Below, in pieces: positions 1 to 7,188 of a stretch of DNA of 18,217 nt (positions are counted from its first letter, which is position 1; every line of letters begins with the position of its first letter). The stretch lies in NCBI GenBank assembly GCA_964343975.1, contig CAYFLU010000063.1:1-18217 (forward strand), read 5' to 3'. Below the pieces are notes generated by a model that saw only the letters and a list, made by a program, of their open reading frames with translations, had not been told where the DNA came from and searched no databases. The stretch comes from SCUN01 sp964343975. Its GTDB lineage: Bacteria; Acidobacteriota; Vicinamibacteria; Vicinamibacterales; SCN-69-37. A program made the translations under genes and the position numbers.

Positions 1-53
1 TCGTGGATCGTGCGGCGCTCGTTGTACACGGGCATGATGACCGACAGCTTCAT
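1..53 (-). CDS. Glycosyltransferase family 2, N-terminal fragment (runs off left edge)
   Basis: Reading leftward from an ATG at 53-51, the first 17 codons give MKLSVIMPVYNERRTIH, the hallmark first beta-strand and nucleotide-sugar-binding turn (SVIMPVYNE) of GT-A fold family 2 glycosyltransferases. Such enzymes move a sugar from a nucleotide or polyprenyl-phosphate donor onto polysaccharide, lipid or dolichol-type acceptors. The start codon overlaps the stop of the upstream permease as ATGA (53-50), so translation is probably coupled, and a GGGA lies seven bases upstream as a possible ribosome site. Only the N-terminus is visible, so substrate and full length cannot be judged; many proteins with this start are polyprenol-phosphate mannosyl/glucosyltransferases. 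Confidence 0.7.
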   Translation of the reverse strand, partial: MKLSVIMPVYNERRTIH

Positions 54-1087
54 GAATCGTCCCGATAGTTGAGGTATTCCCGCACCATGATCTGCATGAT
101 GGCCGCCGTCGGCACAGCGAGTAACGCGCCGACGACGCCGAGCAGCAACCCGCCGCACAGGATCGCGACCATCACGATGATAGGGCTGACCCCCGTCTGC
201 TTCTGCATCAGCCGGGGAATGATGATGTTCGCGTTGAGCTGCTGTTGCACGAACAGATAGACCGTGACGAGCGCCGCGGTGTTGAATCCGACCGTGGCGC
301 CGACGAGGATCGCCGGCACGGCGGCGATGATCGGCCCGATCAACGGCACGAGCTCCGCGAGGCCGCACACGAGCGCCAGCACATAGAAGTACGGCAGCCC
401 CAGCAACCAGAAGCCGAACGCGGAGGTGATGCCGATGAGGCCGCAGAGCGCGAACTGCCCCCCGAGCCAGCCGCCCACCTTCGCGGCGGCGTCCTCACCC
501 ATGCGCATCCACGCGTTGCGCGCCTCGGCGGGCAGCCACCGCAGGAAGCCTTCGAACATCGCCTCGCCGTCGAGCAGCATGTAGAACGACAGCAGCAGCA
601 CCGTGAACCCCGTCAGGACGAGTCCCGCCGCGTGGTTCACCGCGCCGAGCAGGCCCGTGACGGCCTCATTCGGGTTCGGGCCGTTCTCCACGATCTGTTC
701 GAGCGTGATCGGATGCAGGAGGATGCGATGGCTCGTGAGCCAGCGCTGCAGCTGGTCGATGTACTGCGGCAACCGTGCCGTGAGGTCGGTGGTCTGCGCC
801 GCCAGAGGCGGAAGGATGATGCCGAGCGTGAGGACCACGACGACGAGCAGCGCCGCGTAGAGCAGCAGGATCGCGAGCCACCGCGGCGCGCGGCGACGGC
901 CGATGCGCTGATGCTCGATCCATTGCACGACCGGATGACACCCGAGCGAGAGGATGGCGCTCAGGTACACGATCTCGAGGGCTTCGCGGACGAGAAACAG
1001 GCCCCAGGCGAGCGCCACGCCGCCGATGATCGCGGCGACCGCGAACAGGATCAGCCGGCGCGCCCGCAACTCCGCGTCATTCGTCAT
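50..1087 (-). CDS. AI-2E family transporter (PF01594-type membrane permease)
   Basis: A 345-residue polytopic inner-membrane protein of the AI-2E/PerM/TqsA family, whose members export autoinducer-2 or act as sodium/proton antiporters; the substrate here is unknown. Hydrophobic segments lie at about 12-50 (two), 70-94, 152-172, 212-264 (two or three), 268-282 and 300-330, with a hydrophilic domain at roughly 95-150. Family landmarks are visible: ELVPLIGPI (245-253), the QQQLNANIIIPRLM stretch (281-294), and GALLAVPTAA near the C-terminus (320-329). Length is normal for the family. The ATG start lies two bases after the stop of the aminotransferase gene and its own stop overlaps the next start, so it is the middle gene of a three-gene minus-strand operon. 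No Shine-Dalgarno sequence is evident, consistent with coupling. Confidence 0.88.
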   Translation of the reverse strand: MTNDAELRARRLILFAVAAIIGGVALAWGLFLVREALEIVYLSAILSLGCHPVVQWIEHQRIGRRRAPRWLAILLLYAALLVVVVLTLGIILPPLAAQTTDLTARLPQYIDQLQRWLTSHRILLHPITLEQIVENGPNPNEAVTGLLGAVNHAAGLVLTGFTVLLLSFYMLLDGEAMFEGFLRWLPAEARNAWMRMGEDAAAKVGGWLGGQFALCGLIGITSAFGFWLLGLPYFYVLALVCGLAELVPLIGPIIAAVPAILVGATVGFNTAALVTVYLFVQQQLNANIIIPRLMQKQTGVSPIIVMVAILCGGLLLGVVGALLAVPTAAIMQIMVREYLNYRDDS

Positions 1088-1089
1088 CG

Positions 1090-2301
1090 TCAGCGGCTGG
1101 CGACGAAGTGGTCGACGTAACGGACCAGGTCGTCGTAGATCGCGCTCAGTTCGTCGGGGGCGGCGAGGTACACGATGCGGAAGAAGCCCTGATCGGCCGG
1201 CATGCCGAAGCCCGAGCCGTAGACGCAGAGGATGCCGGCGTCGCGCAGCAGACCGAGGACGAAATCTTCATCCGTCGTGCCTTGTGGCAGCCGCACCTGC
1301 GGCATCACGTAGAACGCGGCCTGCGGCGCCACGCAGCGCAGATGCGGTGACGCGCCGAGGCGCGCCATCGTCAGGTCGGCGCGCACACGGAGCTCGCGCG
1401 CGAAGGACTGCTGGTGCGAGCGATCGCCGGTGAGGGCGGCTTCGACGGCAAATTGCATCGGCCCGGGACTGCAGAGGCGGCCGTCCGCGAGTTTCTTGAT
1501 CGCCGCGAGCACCTCGTCGAGCCGCGGCGTGCGGCCGACAGCCATCCAGCCACCGCGCCAGCCCGGCGCGAGATAGGCCTTCGACAGCGACGAATACGAA
1601 ATGATCGGCGCATCCGGCGCGAGCGAGCCGTAGAGCGGCGTTGGTCCGTCGAAGCCGAGGTCGCCGTACACCTCGTCGGCGAGCAGCACGATGTTGGCGC
1701 GGTCGGCGATCTCGATGAGCGCCCGTCGTGTGGCTTCCGGGTACACGGCGCCGGTCGGGTTGTTCGGATCGATGACGACGAGCGCGCGTGTGGCGGGCGT
1801 GATGAGACGACGGATGTCGTCGAGATCCGGCTGCCAGTGGTTGTTCGGATCGGTGCGATAGAAGACCGCGCGCGCGCCGATCTTCGAGAGCACGGCGGTG
1901 TAGAGCGGATACGTCGGCGTGGGCACGAGCACTTCGTCGCCCGCGTCGGCCAGCGCGCCGAGCGTGAGTTCGATGCCTTCAGAGGTGCCCGACGTGATGA
2001 TGGCGCGATCGGCCGAGATGGGCATGCCGCGGCCGGTGTACTCGGCGGCGACGGCATTGCGCGCGCCTTCCACGCCGACGGAGGCCGTGTAGCCGTTGTG
2101 TCCGTCGCGCATCGCTTTCTCGACCGCGGCGATCAGGTGCGGTGGCGTGTGAAAGCCGAACGGGATGGGGTCGCCGATGTTGAGGTAGCGAACGGTCTTG
2201 CCGGTGGCTTCGACCTTGCGTGCCTCCGCCACGATGTTGCGGATGGCATACGTGAACCCCCGCACCCGGGCCGAAACGCGAATTGAGGTCGTCGTGGGCA
2301 T
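1090..2301 (-). CDS. PLP-dependent class I/II aminotransferase (alanine aminotransferase-like)
   Basis: A 403-residue fold-type I aminotransferase, cytosolic, moving an amino group between an amino acid and a 2-oxo acid. Visible landmarks: LNIGDPIPFGF (40-50), the phosphate/ring-binding SGTSEG (104-109), Tyr131 (ring stacking), NPTG (181-184), Asp209 with Tyr212 (pyridine nitrogen and O3'), the Schiff-base Lys241 in SSLSKAY, and the substrate-carboxylate Arg375. The LNIGDP and NGYTASVG patterns resemble alanine aminotransferases of the AlaA/AlaT type more than aspartate enzymes, but specificity is not proven. The start at 2301 is chosen because homology begins just after it and AGAGG precedes it, though only two bases away. 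The frame stays open upstream to 2565, but that part is not protein-like and would overlap the DoxX gene. It heads an operon with the permease and glycosyltransferase. Confidence 0.88.
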   Translation of the reverse strand: MPTTTSIRVSARVRGFTYAIRNIVAEARKVEATGKTVRYLNIGDPIPFGFHTPPHLIAAVEKAMRDGHNGYTASVGVEGARNAVAAEYTGRGMPISADRAIITSGTSEGIELTLGALADAGDEVLVPTPTYPLYTAVLSKIGARAVFYRTDPNNHWQPDLDDIRRLITPATRALVVIDPNNPTGAVYPEATRRALIEIADRANIVLLADEVYGDLGFDGPTPLYGSLAPDAPIISYSSLSKAYLAPGWRGGWMAVGRTPRLDEVLAAIKKLADGRLCSPGPMQFAVEAALTGDRSHQQSFARELRVRADLTMARLGASPHLRCVAPQAAFYVMPQVRLPQGTTDEDFVLGLLRDAGILCVYGSGFGMPADQGFFRIVYLAAPDELSAIYDDLVRYVDHFVASR

Positions 2302-2518
2302 CGCCTCTAATTGTATGACGCGGAGTGGCCGAAACACCTTGGAAGGCGCGTGCGCTATGTGTCGGCAGCGACGGGGGATAGTCGGGCCGACCGCTCGTTT
2401 TCCTGATTCACATTTCGCGGGTTTGGCGTGGCCTGAAAGCGTCCTATTTGTCTTCTGACGTGTCACAATGACCCGGACCAACGCCGAGTAGGGCGATAAC
2501 CAGAGAAAGGGGAGGCGC
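2302..2518. promoter_or_regulatory. Divergent intergenic region between aminotransferase and DoxX genes
   Basis: This 217-bp spacer must hold the promoters of both divergent units. It is less GC-rich than its flanks. On the minus strand a TACAAT hexamer (2315-2310) sits only eight bases before the aminotransferase ATG, so it would make a very short leader if used; no convincing -35 accompanies it. On the plus strand I see only weak candidates (TTGGCG at 2423 with TATTTG 16 bp downstream). A 10-bp dyad with arms TGAC and GTCA (2456-2465) could be an operator half-pair but is short. AGGGGAGG at 2508-2515 is the DoxX ribosome site. No ORF or RNA gene is supported here. Confidence 0.45.
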
Positions 2519-3004
2519 ATGGTCGGATTCGGCTTGCTCGTGCTCCGCGTTGTGCTCGCGGTCATCTTCCTCGCTCACGGCGGCAACAAACTCTTTGGTC
2601 TGTTTGGCGGCCCGGGCATCGGTCCTGGCGGCCTCTCGCTCACCTCTGCGTATTTCGATCAACTCGGATTGCACCCGGCATTCATCCTCGCGTTGGCGGA
2701 TGCGCTTGTCGAAGTGATCGGCGGTTTGCTGCTGGCGTGCGGGTTTCTCACGCGCTGGGCCTCGATTGCGTTGTCGATCTCGATGGGCATCGCGATCTGG
2801 AAAGTGCATCTGCACTGGGGCTTCTTCATGAACTGGATGGGCGCGGCGGATCGCGGTCAGGGCATGGAGTTCTCGCTGCTGCTCATCGCGGCGCTCCTGT
2901 GTGTGGCGTTTGCGGGCGCCGGCGATTTCTCCATCGACGGTGTCAACGCGCGTTCGGCGGACCGTGATGCGGCGGGCCGGGCGCGTCTTCGCGGCCGCAT
3001 CTGA
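2519..3004 (+). CDS. DoxX family integral membrane protein
   Basis: A 161-residue protein with the four-helix DoxX layout: hydrophobic segments at about 4-20, 53-77, 78-95 and 117-134. The family signature is clear: HGGNKLFGLFGGPG (20-33) after helix 1, an Asp/Glu-containing second helix (DALVEVIGG, 61-69), GFLTRWAS (75-82), and GDFSIDG (135-141) after the last helix. DoxX proteins are inner-membrane proteins linked to terminal quinol oxidase subunits or thiol/redox stress; this gene's own role is not determinable. The start is decided by AGGGGAGG just upstream and by the signature helix beginning directly after it. The hydrophilic arginine-rich tail (143-161) is less conserved. The next gene follows after 16 bases on the same strand, suggesting a two-gene operon. 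Confidence 0.88.
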   Translation: MVGFGLLVLRVVLAVIFLAHGGNKLFGLFGGPGIGPGGLSLTSAYFDQLGLHPAFILALADALVEVIGGLLLACGFLTRWASIALSISMGIAIWKVHLHWGFFMNWMGAADRGQGMEFSLLLIAALLCVAFAGAGDFSIDGVNARSADRDAAGRARLRGRI

Positions 3005-3020
3005 ACAGAACGAAACTTCC

Positions 3021-3761
3021 ATGAACTTACAAGGACGTGTGGTGTTGATCACCGGCGCGAAGCGCGTCGGTGCGACGTTGGCGTCGGCCTTGGCCGAACG
3101 TGGCGCGGATGTCGCGCTCAGTTACAACCAGTCGGAGCGTGAAGCCAATGACGCCGCCGCGACGGTGCGCGCGCTCGGCCGGCGTGCGCTCGTGCGTCGG
3201 GCGGACGTGACCGATGCCGAGGCGTGCGCGACGCTCGTTGACGATGTGGCGGCGGGGTTTGGCCGCTTGGATGTGTTGATCAACATGGCGTCGCTGTACC
3301 ACGCGGTGCCGTTCGACGACACCGACGTACATGTGTGGGACCGGCAGTTGTCGGTGGATCTGCGCGCCGCGTTTCTCTGCGCGAAAGCGGCCGTGCCGTA
3401 CATGCGGCAGGCCGGTGGCGGTCGCATCATCAACTTCTCGGATTGGGTGGCGGCGAGCGGCCGTCCGCGTTATCAGGGCTACACGGCGTACTACGTCGCG
3501 AAAACCGGCGTGAAGGCGCTGACCGAAGCGCTGGCGCTCGAGTTGGCCGCCGACCGCATTCTCGTGAACGCGATCGCGCCGGGTCCGGTGCTCGCGCCGC
3601 CGGATCTCACGCCGCAGCAGCTCAAGGCCGTCGAATCGGCGACGCCGCTCGGTACCTGGGGCGGCGCCGAGGAAGTGGCGAAGGCCGTGCTGGCGCTGAT
3701 CGACTCCGACTTCATTACAGGAGAAACCGTCCGCGTCGACGGCGGACGGCATCTCTTCTGA
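3021..3761 (+). CDS. Short-chain dehydrogenase/reductase (FabG/pteridine-reductase-like)
   Basis: A 246-residue cytosolic NAD(P)H-dependent SDR oxidoreductase. The Rossmann nucleotide motif is TGAKRVG (11-17), Asp62 sits in the ADVT adenine-binding position, Asn88 is in INMAS (the usual NNAG region), and the catalytic pair is Tyr157 and Lys161 in YYVAK. APGPVLAPPD (186-195) and the C-terminal TGETVRVDGG are typical. The basic Lys-Arg in the glycine loop, INMASLY, and GYTAY before the catalytic Lys resemble pteridine reductases (PTR1/FolM-like), so a dihydropteridine substrate is possible, but 3-oxoacyl carrier reductase-type activity cannot be excluded. The canonical serine 13 residues before Tyr is absent (Ala144). 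The start at 3021 is chosen because the glycine-loop strand begins five residues later; the 40-residue open extension upstream overlaps the DoxX gene. No clear ribosome site, so coupling to DoxX is likely. It ends nine bases before the stop of the convergent aminotransferase. Confidence 0.85.
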   Translation: MNLQGRVVLITGAKRVGATLASALAERGADVALSYNQSEREANDAAATVRALGRRALVRRADVTDAEACATLVDDVAAGFGRLDVLINMASLYHAVPFDDTDVHVWDRQLSVDLRAAFLCAKAAVPYMRQAGGGRIINFSDWVAASGRPRYQGYTAYYVAKTGVKALTEALALELAADRILVNAIAPGPVLAPPDLTPQQLKAVESATPLGTWGGAEEVAKAVLALIDSDFITGETVRVDGGRHLF

Positions 3762-3770
3762 GTCCGCGCG

Positions 3771-4952
3771 TTACTTCGCGAGCAACTGCCCGATCTGGTC
3801 GAGTGCGCCCGTGAGTTCCGCGCGGTCGCGCGCGAAGCAGAGGCGCACGTAGCCTTCGCCGTTGCTGCCGAAGTCGCCGCCGGGCACGCAGCCGACGCGG
3901 CCCTTCTTGATCAGGAACTCCGTCATGGCCCACGACGGTGACGAGGACGCGTCGGGAAGCGGCGAGCGCCAGGCGGGATCGATCTTCGCGAAGGCGTAGA
4001 ACGCGCCAAGCGGCTTCTCGCCGGTGAGCACGCCACCGGCGCGTTCGGCCAGGCCCGCGTAGAAGAGGTCGCGTCGCGCCATCAGTTCGGTGCGGAATTC
4101 GTCGATGCAGGCGCGGCCGCCTTCGAGCGCGCCGATCGCGCCGAACTGCGCGATCGAGGACACGTTGGTGGCCGTGTAGAGCAGCATCTTCAGCGCGCGC
4201 GCGCGAATCGCAGCGTCCTTGATGGCGAGATAGCCGACGCGCACGCCGGTCATCGCGAAGCTCTTGCTGAACGTGTAGAGGGAGATCGTGCGCTCGTGCA
4301 TGTCGGGCAGCGAGCCGATGCTCACCGGCGTGCCCGACCACTGGAAGTCTTCGTAGGCTTCGTCCGAGATCACCCACAGGTTGCGCGAGGCCGCGAGCGC
4401 GGCGATGCCGGCGATGTCGTCCGGCGTGAGGATGCCGCCGGTCGGGTTGTGCGGCGCGTTGATCAGGATGGCCTTGGTCTTCGGCGTGATCTTCGACGCG
4501 ATCTCCGCGAGATCGGGCCGCCAGCCGCGCTCGGGGCGGAGCGGATAGAACACGGGCACCGCGTGCGCGGTCATCACGATGCTGGCGGTCGGCGGCCAGT
4601 ACGGATCGGGCATCAGCACTTCATCGCCCGGTTCGAGCAACGCGTGGCAGGCGAGAAACTGCGCGTGGATGCCGCCCGTCGCCGTGAGGATCTCCTCAGG
4701 GCCGGCCACCGGCAACTGATTGTGCGTCCGGAGTTTCTCGGCGAGCAACTCGAGCAGGCGCGGCACGCCGGCCGTCGGCAGGTAGTGCGTCTTGTTGTCG
4801 CGAATGGCTTTGGCCATCGCCTCCTTCACCGAGGCGGGTGCGTCAAAGCTGACATCCCCCTGATCGAGACGGAAGGGTTTGTCGACGGTGTACATCATGT
4901 CGCGGATGCGGATGATGCCCGACAGCGGAACGGAATCGAGGAAGGCGGCCAT
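3771..4952 (-). CDS. PLP-dependent class I/II aminotransferase (second paralogue)
   Basis: A 393-residue fold-type I aminotransferase from the ATG at 4952 (400 residues from an in-frame ATG at 4973). Landmarks counted from 4952: FRLDQGDVSFDAP (27-39), the TATGGI cofactor-phosphate region (91-96), NPTG starting at Asn169, Asp197 with Tyr200, Schiff-base Lys230 in TFSKSFAMTG, and carboxylate Arg370 in GYVRLCFA. It acts on an amino acid/2-oxo acid pair; overall it looks like the broad aspartate/aromatic aminotransferase group and is clearly distinct from the 1090-2301 gene, which has a different N-terminus. Its start region faces the nitroreductase gene head-to-head with almost no spacer, so its promoter must lie inside that neighbouring gene. 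Downstream it converges on the SDR gene with nine bases between stops, leaving no room for a terminator. Confidence 0.87.
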   Translation of the reverse strand: MAAFLDSVPLSGIIRIRDMMYTVDKPFRLDQGDVSFDAPASVKEAMAKAIRDNKTHYLPTAGVPRLLELLAEKLRTHNQLPVAGPEEILTATGGIHAQFLACHALLEPGDEVLMPDPYWPPTASIVMTAHAVPVFYPLRPERGWRPDLAEIASKITPKTKAILINAPHNPTGGILTPDDIAGIAALAASRNLWVISDEAYEDFQWSGTPVSIGSLPDMHERTISLYTFSKSFAMTGVRVGYLAIKDAAIRARALKMLLYTATNVSSIAQFGAIGALEGGRACIDEFRTELMARRDLFYAGLAERAGGVLTGEKPLGAFYAFAKIDPAWRSPLPDASSSPSWAMTEFLIKKGRVGCVPGGDFGSNGEGYVRLCFARDRAELTGALDQIGQLLAK

Positions 4953-4974
4953 GCATAATGATCCCACGCGCATG
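4950..4974. other. Mirrored start codons on two CATG palindromes between divergent genes
   Basis: Two CATG palindromes (4950-4953 and 4971-4974) stand exactly 21 bp apart, so each gives an ATG on both strands, and both lie in frame with the minus-strand aminotransferase (ATGs at 4952 and 4973) and with the plus-strand nitroreductase fusion (ATGs at 4951 and 4972). Depending on choice the genes overlap by 23 or 2 bp or are 19 bp apart. CATAAT (4954-4959) is a fair plus-strand -10 hexamer that would give a nearly leaderless transcript starting by 4972; no matching -35 was seen. No Shine-Dalgarno sequence precedes any of the four ATGs. Confidence 0.5.
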
Positions 4975-6324
4975 AGTCATCCGAAAGTCGCCCGTCCCGA
5001 TCACGACATTCTTTCGCTCATCCGTGAGCGCTGGAGCCCGCGGGCGTTCGACCTGTCCCGTCCGGTGAGCCGCGAGGCGCAGCTCCAGCTGTTCGAAGCC
5101 GCCCGATGGGCGCCCTCGTCGGCCAACGAGCAACCGTGGCGCTTCACGGTGGCCGACCGGTTCGTGAATCCCGAGGCGTTCCAGGCGCTGCTTGGCGCCC
5201 TCGACGACAGCAACCAGTCGTGGGCGCAGTACGCGCCGGTGCTGCTCGTGGTGTCGGCGTCACCGATGCACGAGAAGTACGGCGTGCCGAACGCGCACGC
5301 GTGGTACGACACGGGCCAGGCCGTGATGCTGATGTCGATGCAGGCGACGGCTATGGGCCTCGGCCTGCGCCAGGTCGCCGGTTTCGATGCCGAGCGCGCG
5401 CGCATCGCGGCAAAGATCGATGCGCCCTTTACTCCGGTGATCATGATGGCGATCGGTTACCACGGTTCACCTGAGCAGCTCGCCAATCCGCGTCATCGCG
5501 CGAACGAGACCTCCCCACGCAGCCGTCGACCAATCACCGACTTCGTCACCTGGATGGGCGCGCTCGTCGCGGCGGCCGTGCTCTCGCTGTCCGGGGGCGT
5601 GCGCGCCGCCGCACCCGCCGCGCCGGCCACCCACGGCTACACCGTCGTGCACACGTATCCGCACGATCCGGCCGCGTTCACCCAGGGCTTGATCGTGCGC
5701 GACGGCGTGTTCTACGAGAGCACGGGCCTCAACGGCAAATCCACGCTGCGCAAAGTCGAGATCACGACCGGCAAAGTGTTGCAGCAAACCAAAGTCGACA
5801 CGAAGTACTTCGCCGAAGGCCTCACCGACTGGAACGACCACCTTCTCCAGCTCACGTGGCGCGACGGGCTCGGGTTCGTGTACGACCGCAAGACCTTCGG
5901 CTTCAAAGAGACCTTCCGCTACTACGGCGAGGGCTGGGGCCTCACGCACGACGAGAAACGGCTGATCCTCAGCGATGGTCAAGCCGCCGGCGCGTTGCGC
6001 TTTCTCGATCCAGCGACGTTCGTCGAAACCGGCCGTGTGATCGTGAAAGACCAGGGCGCGCCCGTCGCCAATCTGAACGAGCTCGAGTACGTGAAGGGCG
6101 AAGTGTTCGCCAACGTGTGGATGACCGATCGCATCGCGCGCATCAATCCGGCGACCGGCGACGTGACCGGCTGGATCGATCTCACCGGCTTGCTCAAGCC
6201 GGCGGAACGCTCATCGACCGACGCCGTGTTGAACGGCATCGCCTACGATGCCGCCACGGATCGTCTGTTCGTGACCGGCAAGCTCTGGCCGAAGGTCTTC
6301 GAGATCCGGCTGGTGAAGAAGTAG
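4972..6324 (+). CDS. Nitroreductase–glutaminyl-peptide cyclotransferase fusion protein
   Basis: One uninterrupted 450-residue frame encodes two normally separate proteins. Residues 1-194 are a complete nitroreductase-family FMN oxidoreductase: RWSPRAF (20-26), the FMN-binding ARWAPSSANEQPWRF (44-58), YDTGQAVMLMSMQA (112-125), and a normal C-terminal RRPITDFV. Residues 195-213 form a hydrophobic, Ala-rich stretch (MGALVAAAVLSLSGGVRAA) like a signal peptide, preceded by basic residues RSRR. Residues 222-450 are a complete plant/bacterial beta-propeller glutaminyl cyclase, which makes N-terminal pyroglutamate: FTQGL, GLNGKSTLR, GWGLTHD, LNELEYV, ANVWMTDRIARI and LNGIAYD are all present. If translated as one chain, the nitroreductase would stay in the cytosol and the cyclase be exported on a signal anchor (N-in). 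An internal ATG at 5554 could instead start the cyclase alone, but I see no ribosome site there. The two parts share a frame, so a simple indel cannot explain the join. Confidence 0.8.
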   Translation: MSHPKVARPDHDILSLIRERWSPRAFDLSRPVSREAQLQLFEAARWAPSSANEQPWRFTVADRFVNPEAFQALLGALDDSNQSWAQYAPVLLVVSASPMHEKYGVPNAHAWYDTGQAVMLMSMQATAMGLGLRQVAGFDAERARIAAKIDAPFTPVIMMAIGYHGSPEQLANPRHRANETSPRSRRPITDFVTWMGALVAAAVLSLSGGVRAAAPAAPATHGYTVVHTYPHDPAAFTQGLIVRDGVFYESTGLNGKSTLRKVEITTGKVLQQTKVDTKYFAEGLTDWNDHLLQLTWRDGLGFVYDRKTFGFKETFRYYGEGWGLTHDEKRLILSDGQAAGALRFLDPATFVETGRVIVKDQGAPVANLNELEYVKGEVFANVWMTDRIARINPATGDVTGWIDLTGLLKPAERSSTDAVLNGIAYDAATDRLFVTGKLWPKVFEIRLVKK

Positions 6325-7164
6325 CTACACCCGCGCGAGGATGTTCGCGAGCGTCTGGCGCGCGCGGTGCACCGGCAGGTTCGACATATAGATGTGCTTC
6401 ACGCCCGCCGCCCGCAGGCTGCGGATCGTCGCCGCGCACACGTCTTCCGGCGTCAACCCCGTACCGAACTCCTTCAGCAATCTCTCGACCGGCACCGGTA
6501 GAAACTGCCGCAGGGTCTCGAGGGTCTTCGCATTCGCGCTGCGGTAATAGAACACGCCGAAAATGCCCGGCAGCGTCACGTTCCGCTTGGCGATGGCGTC
6601 GAGAAACCCGTCGACACGCGCGCGATCGTGGTGCGACACGACCTGGGTGAGAAAGAAGTCGCCGTAGAACTCGCCGTCGGCGAGAAAGCCGGCCTGCGTC
6701 TGCGGATTGGCGTGCGGATTGGCCCAACCGCCAAGCGTCAGCTCCGGCACGTGCTCCGCAATGGCTTTGCGCAACTGCCACGCATGCTCCACGCATCGCG
6801 GCGCGCCCACCGTCTTGTCGCCGCCGAGCACGACCAGCGACGAAAACCCTTCATGCCACGCGCGCTCGGCGTAGTTCAGGCAGAAGTCCATGGTGTGCTT
6901 CGACGTGAGGAACGGCACCACGCGGTCGCGTGGCACGTCGCTGCCCAGATTGATCACGAGATGCCGGAGGTTGTGCTCCTCCCGAGCGCCGACCGCGCTG
7001 TCGGTGAGAAACACCGGCATGTTGTCGCGCACGAGTCCGGTCACCGAGTGATACGTGTCGATCCACGCATCCATGCCGGCGGAGCGGTCAAGCTCCGCGC
7101 GGGGTGGACGCAACTCCACCGACACCACACCCTGTGACGAGGACAACAACTCGAGCAACGGCAC
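6325..7164 (-). CDS. Methylenetetrahydrofolate reductase-like protein (MetF fold)
   Basis: A 279-residue TIM-barrel protein related to 5,10-methylenetetrahydrofolate reductase, the flavoenzyme that makes methyl-tetrahydrofolate for methionine synthesis. Three positions match the MetF active site: Glu17 in VSVELRPPR (E. coli Glu28 strand), Asp116 in VVLGGD (the RGD-type Asp), and Gln174 in FLTQVV (the ITQ strand). VTLPGIFGVFYY (196-207) corresponds to the PGI segment. The N-terminal half is divergent from classical MetF and the region around 30-85 is unusual, so a related folate or one-carbon enzyme is possible. Start is a GTG at 7164 with GGA close upstream; homology (the first barrel strand) starts ten residues in. 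Its stop abuts the stop of the fusion gene with no intervening base. It is divergent from the small ORF at 7189 across 24 bp. Confidence 0.68.
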   Translation of the reverse strand: MPLLELLSSSQGVVSVELRPPRAELDRSAGMDAWIDTYHSVTGLVRDNMPVFLTDSAVGAREEHNLRHLVINLGSDVPRDRVVPFLTSKHTMDFCLNYAERAWHEGFSSLVVLGGDKTVGAPRCVEHAWQLRKAIAEHVPELTLGGWANPHANPQTQAGFLADGEFYGDFFLTQVVSHHDRARVDGFLDAIAKRNVTLPGIFGVFYYRSANAKTLETLRQFLPVPVERLLKEFGTGLTPEDVCAATIRSLRAAGVKHIYMSNLPVHRARQTLANILARV

Positions 7165-7188
7165 GTTCCAAGTGTACCTTTGGCGTGC

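Noticed and set aside
2456..2465. TGAC/GTCA dyad as a CRP/FNR-type operator
   Set aside because: The spacing and flanks do not match the known TGTGA-N6-TCACA or TTGAT-N4-ATCAA patterns; a 10-bp dyad is expected by chance.
2302..2565. 88-codon N-terminal extension of the first aminotransferase
   Set aside because: Frame is open but the sequence is not family-like, would overlap the DoxX start, and the start at 2301 fits both homology and AGAGG.
2901..3020. 40-codon N-terminal extension of the SDR
   Set aside because: It overlaps the DoxX coding region and precedes the Rossmann strand that begins right after the ATG at 3021.
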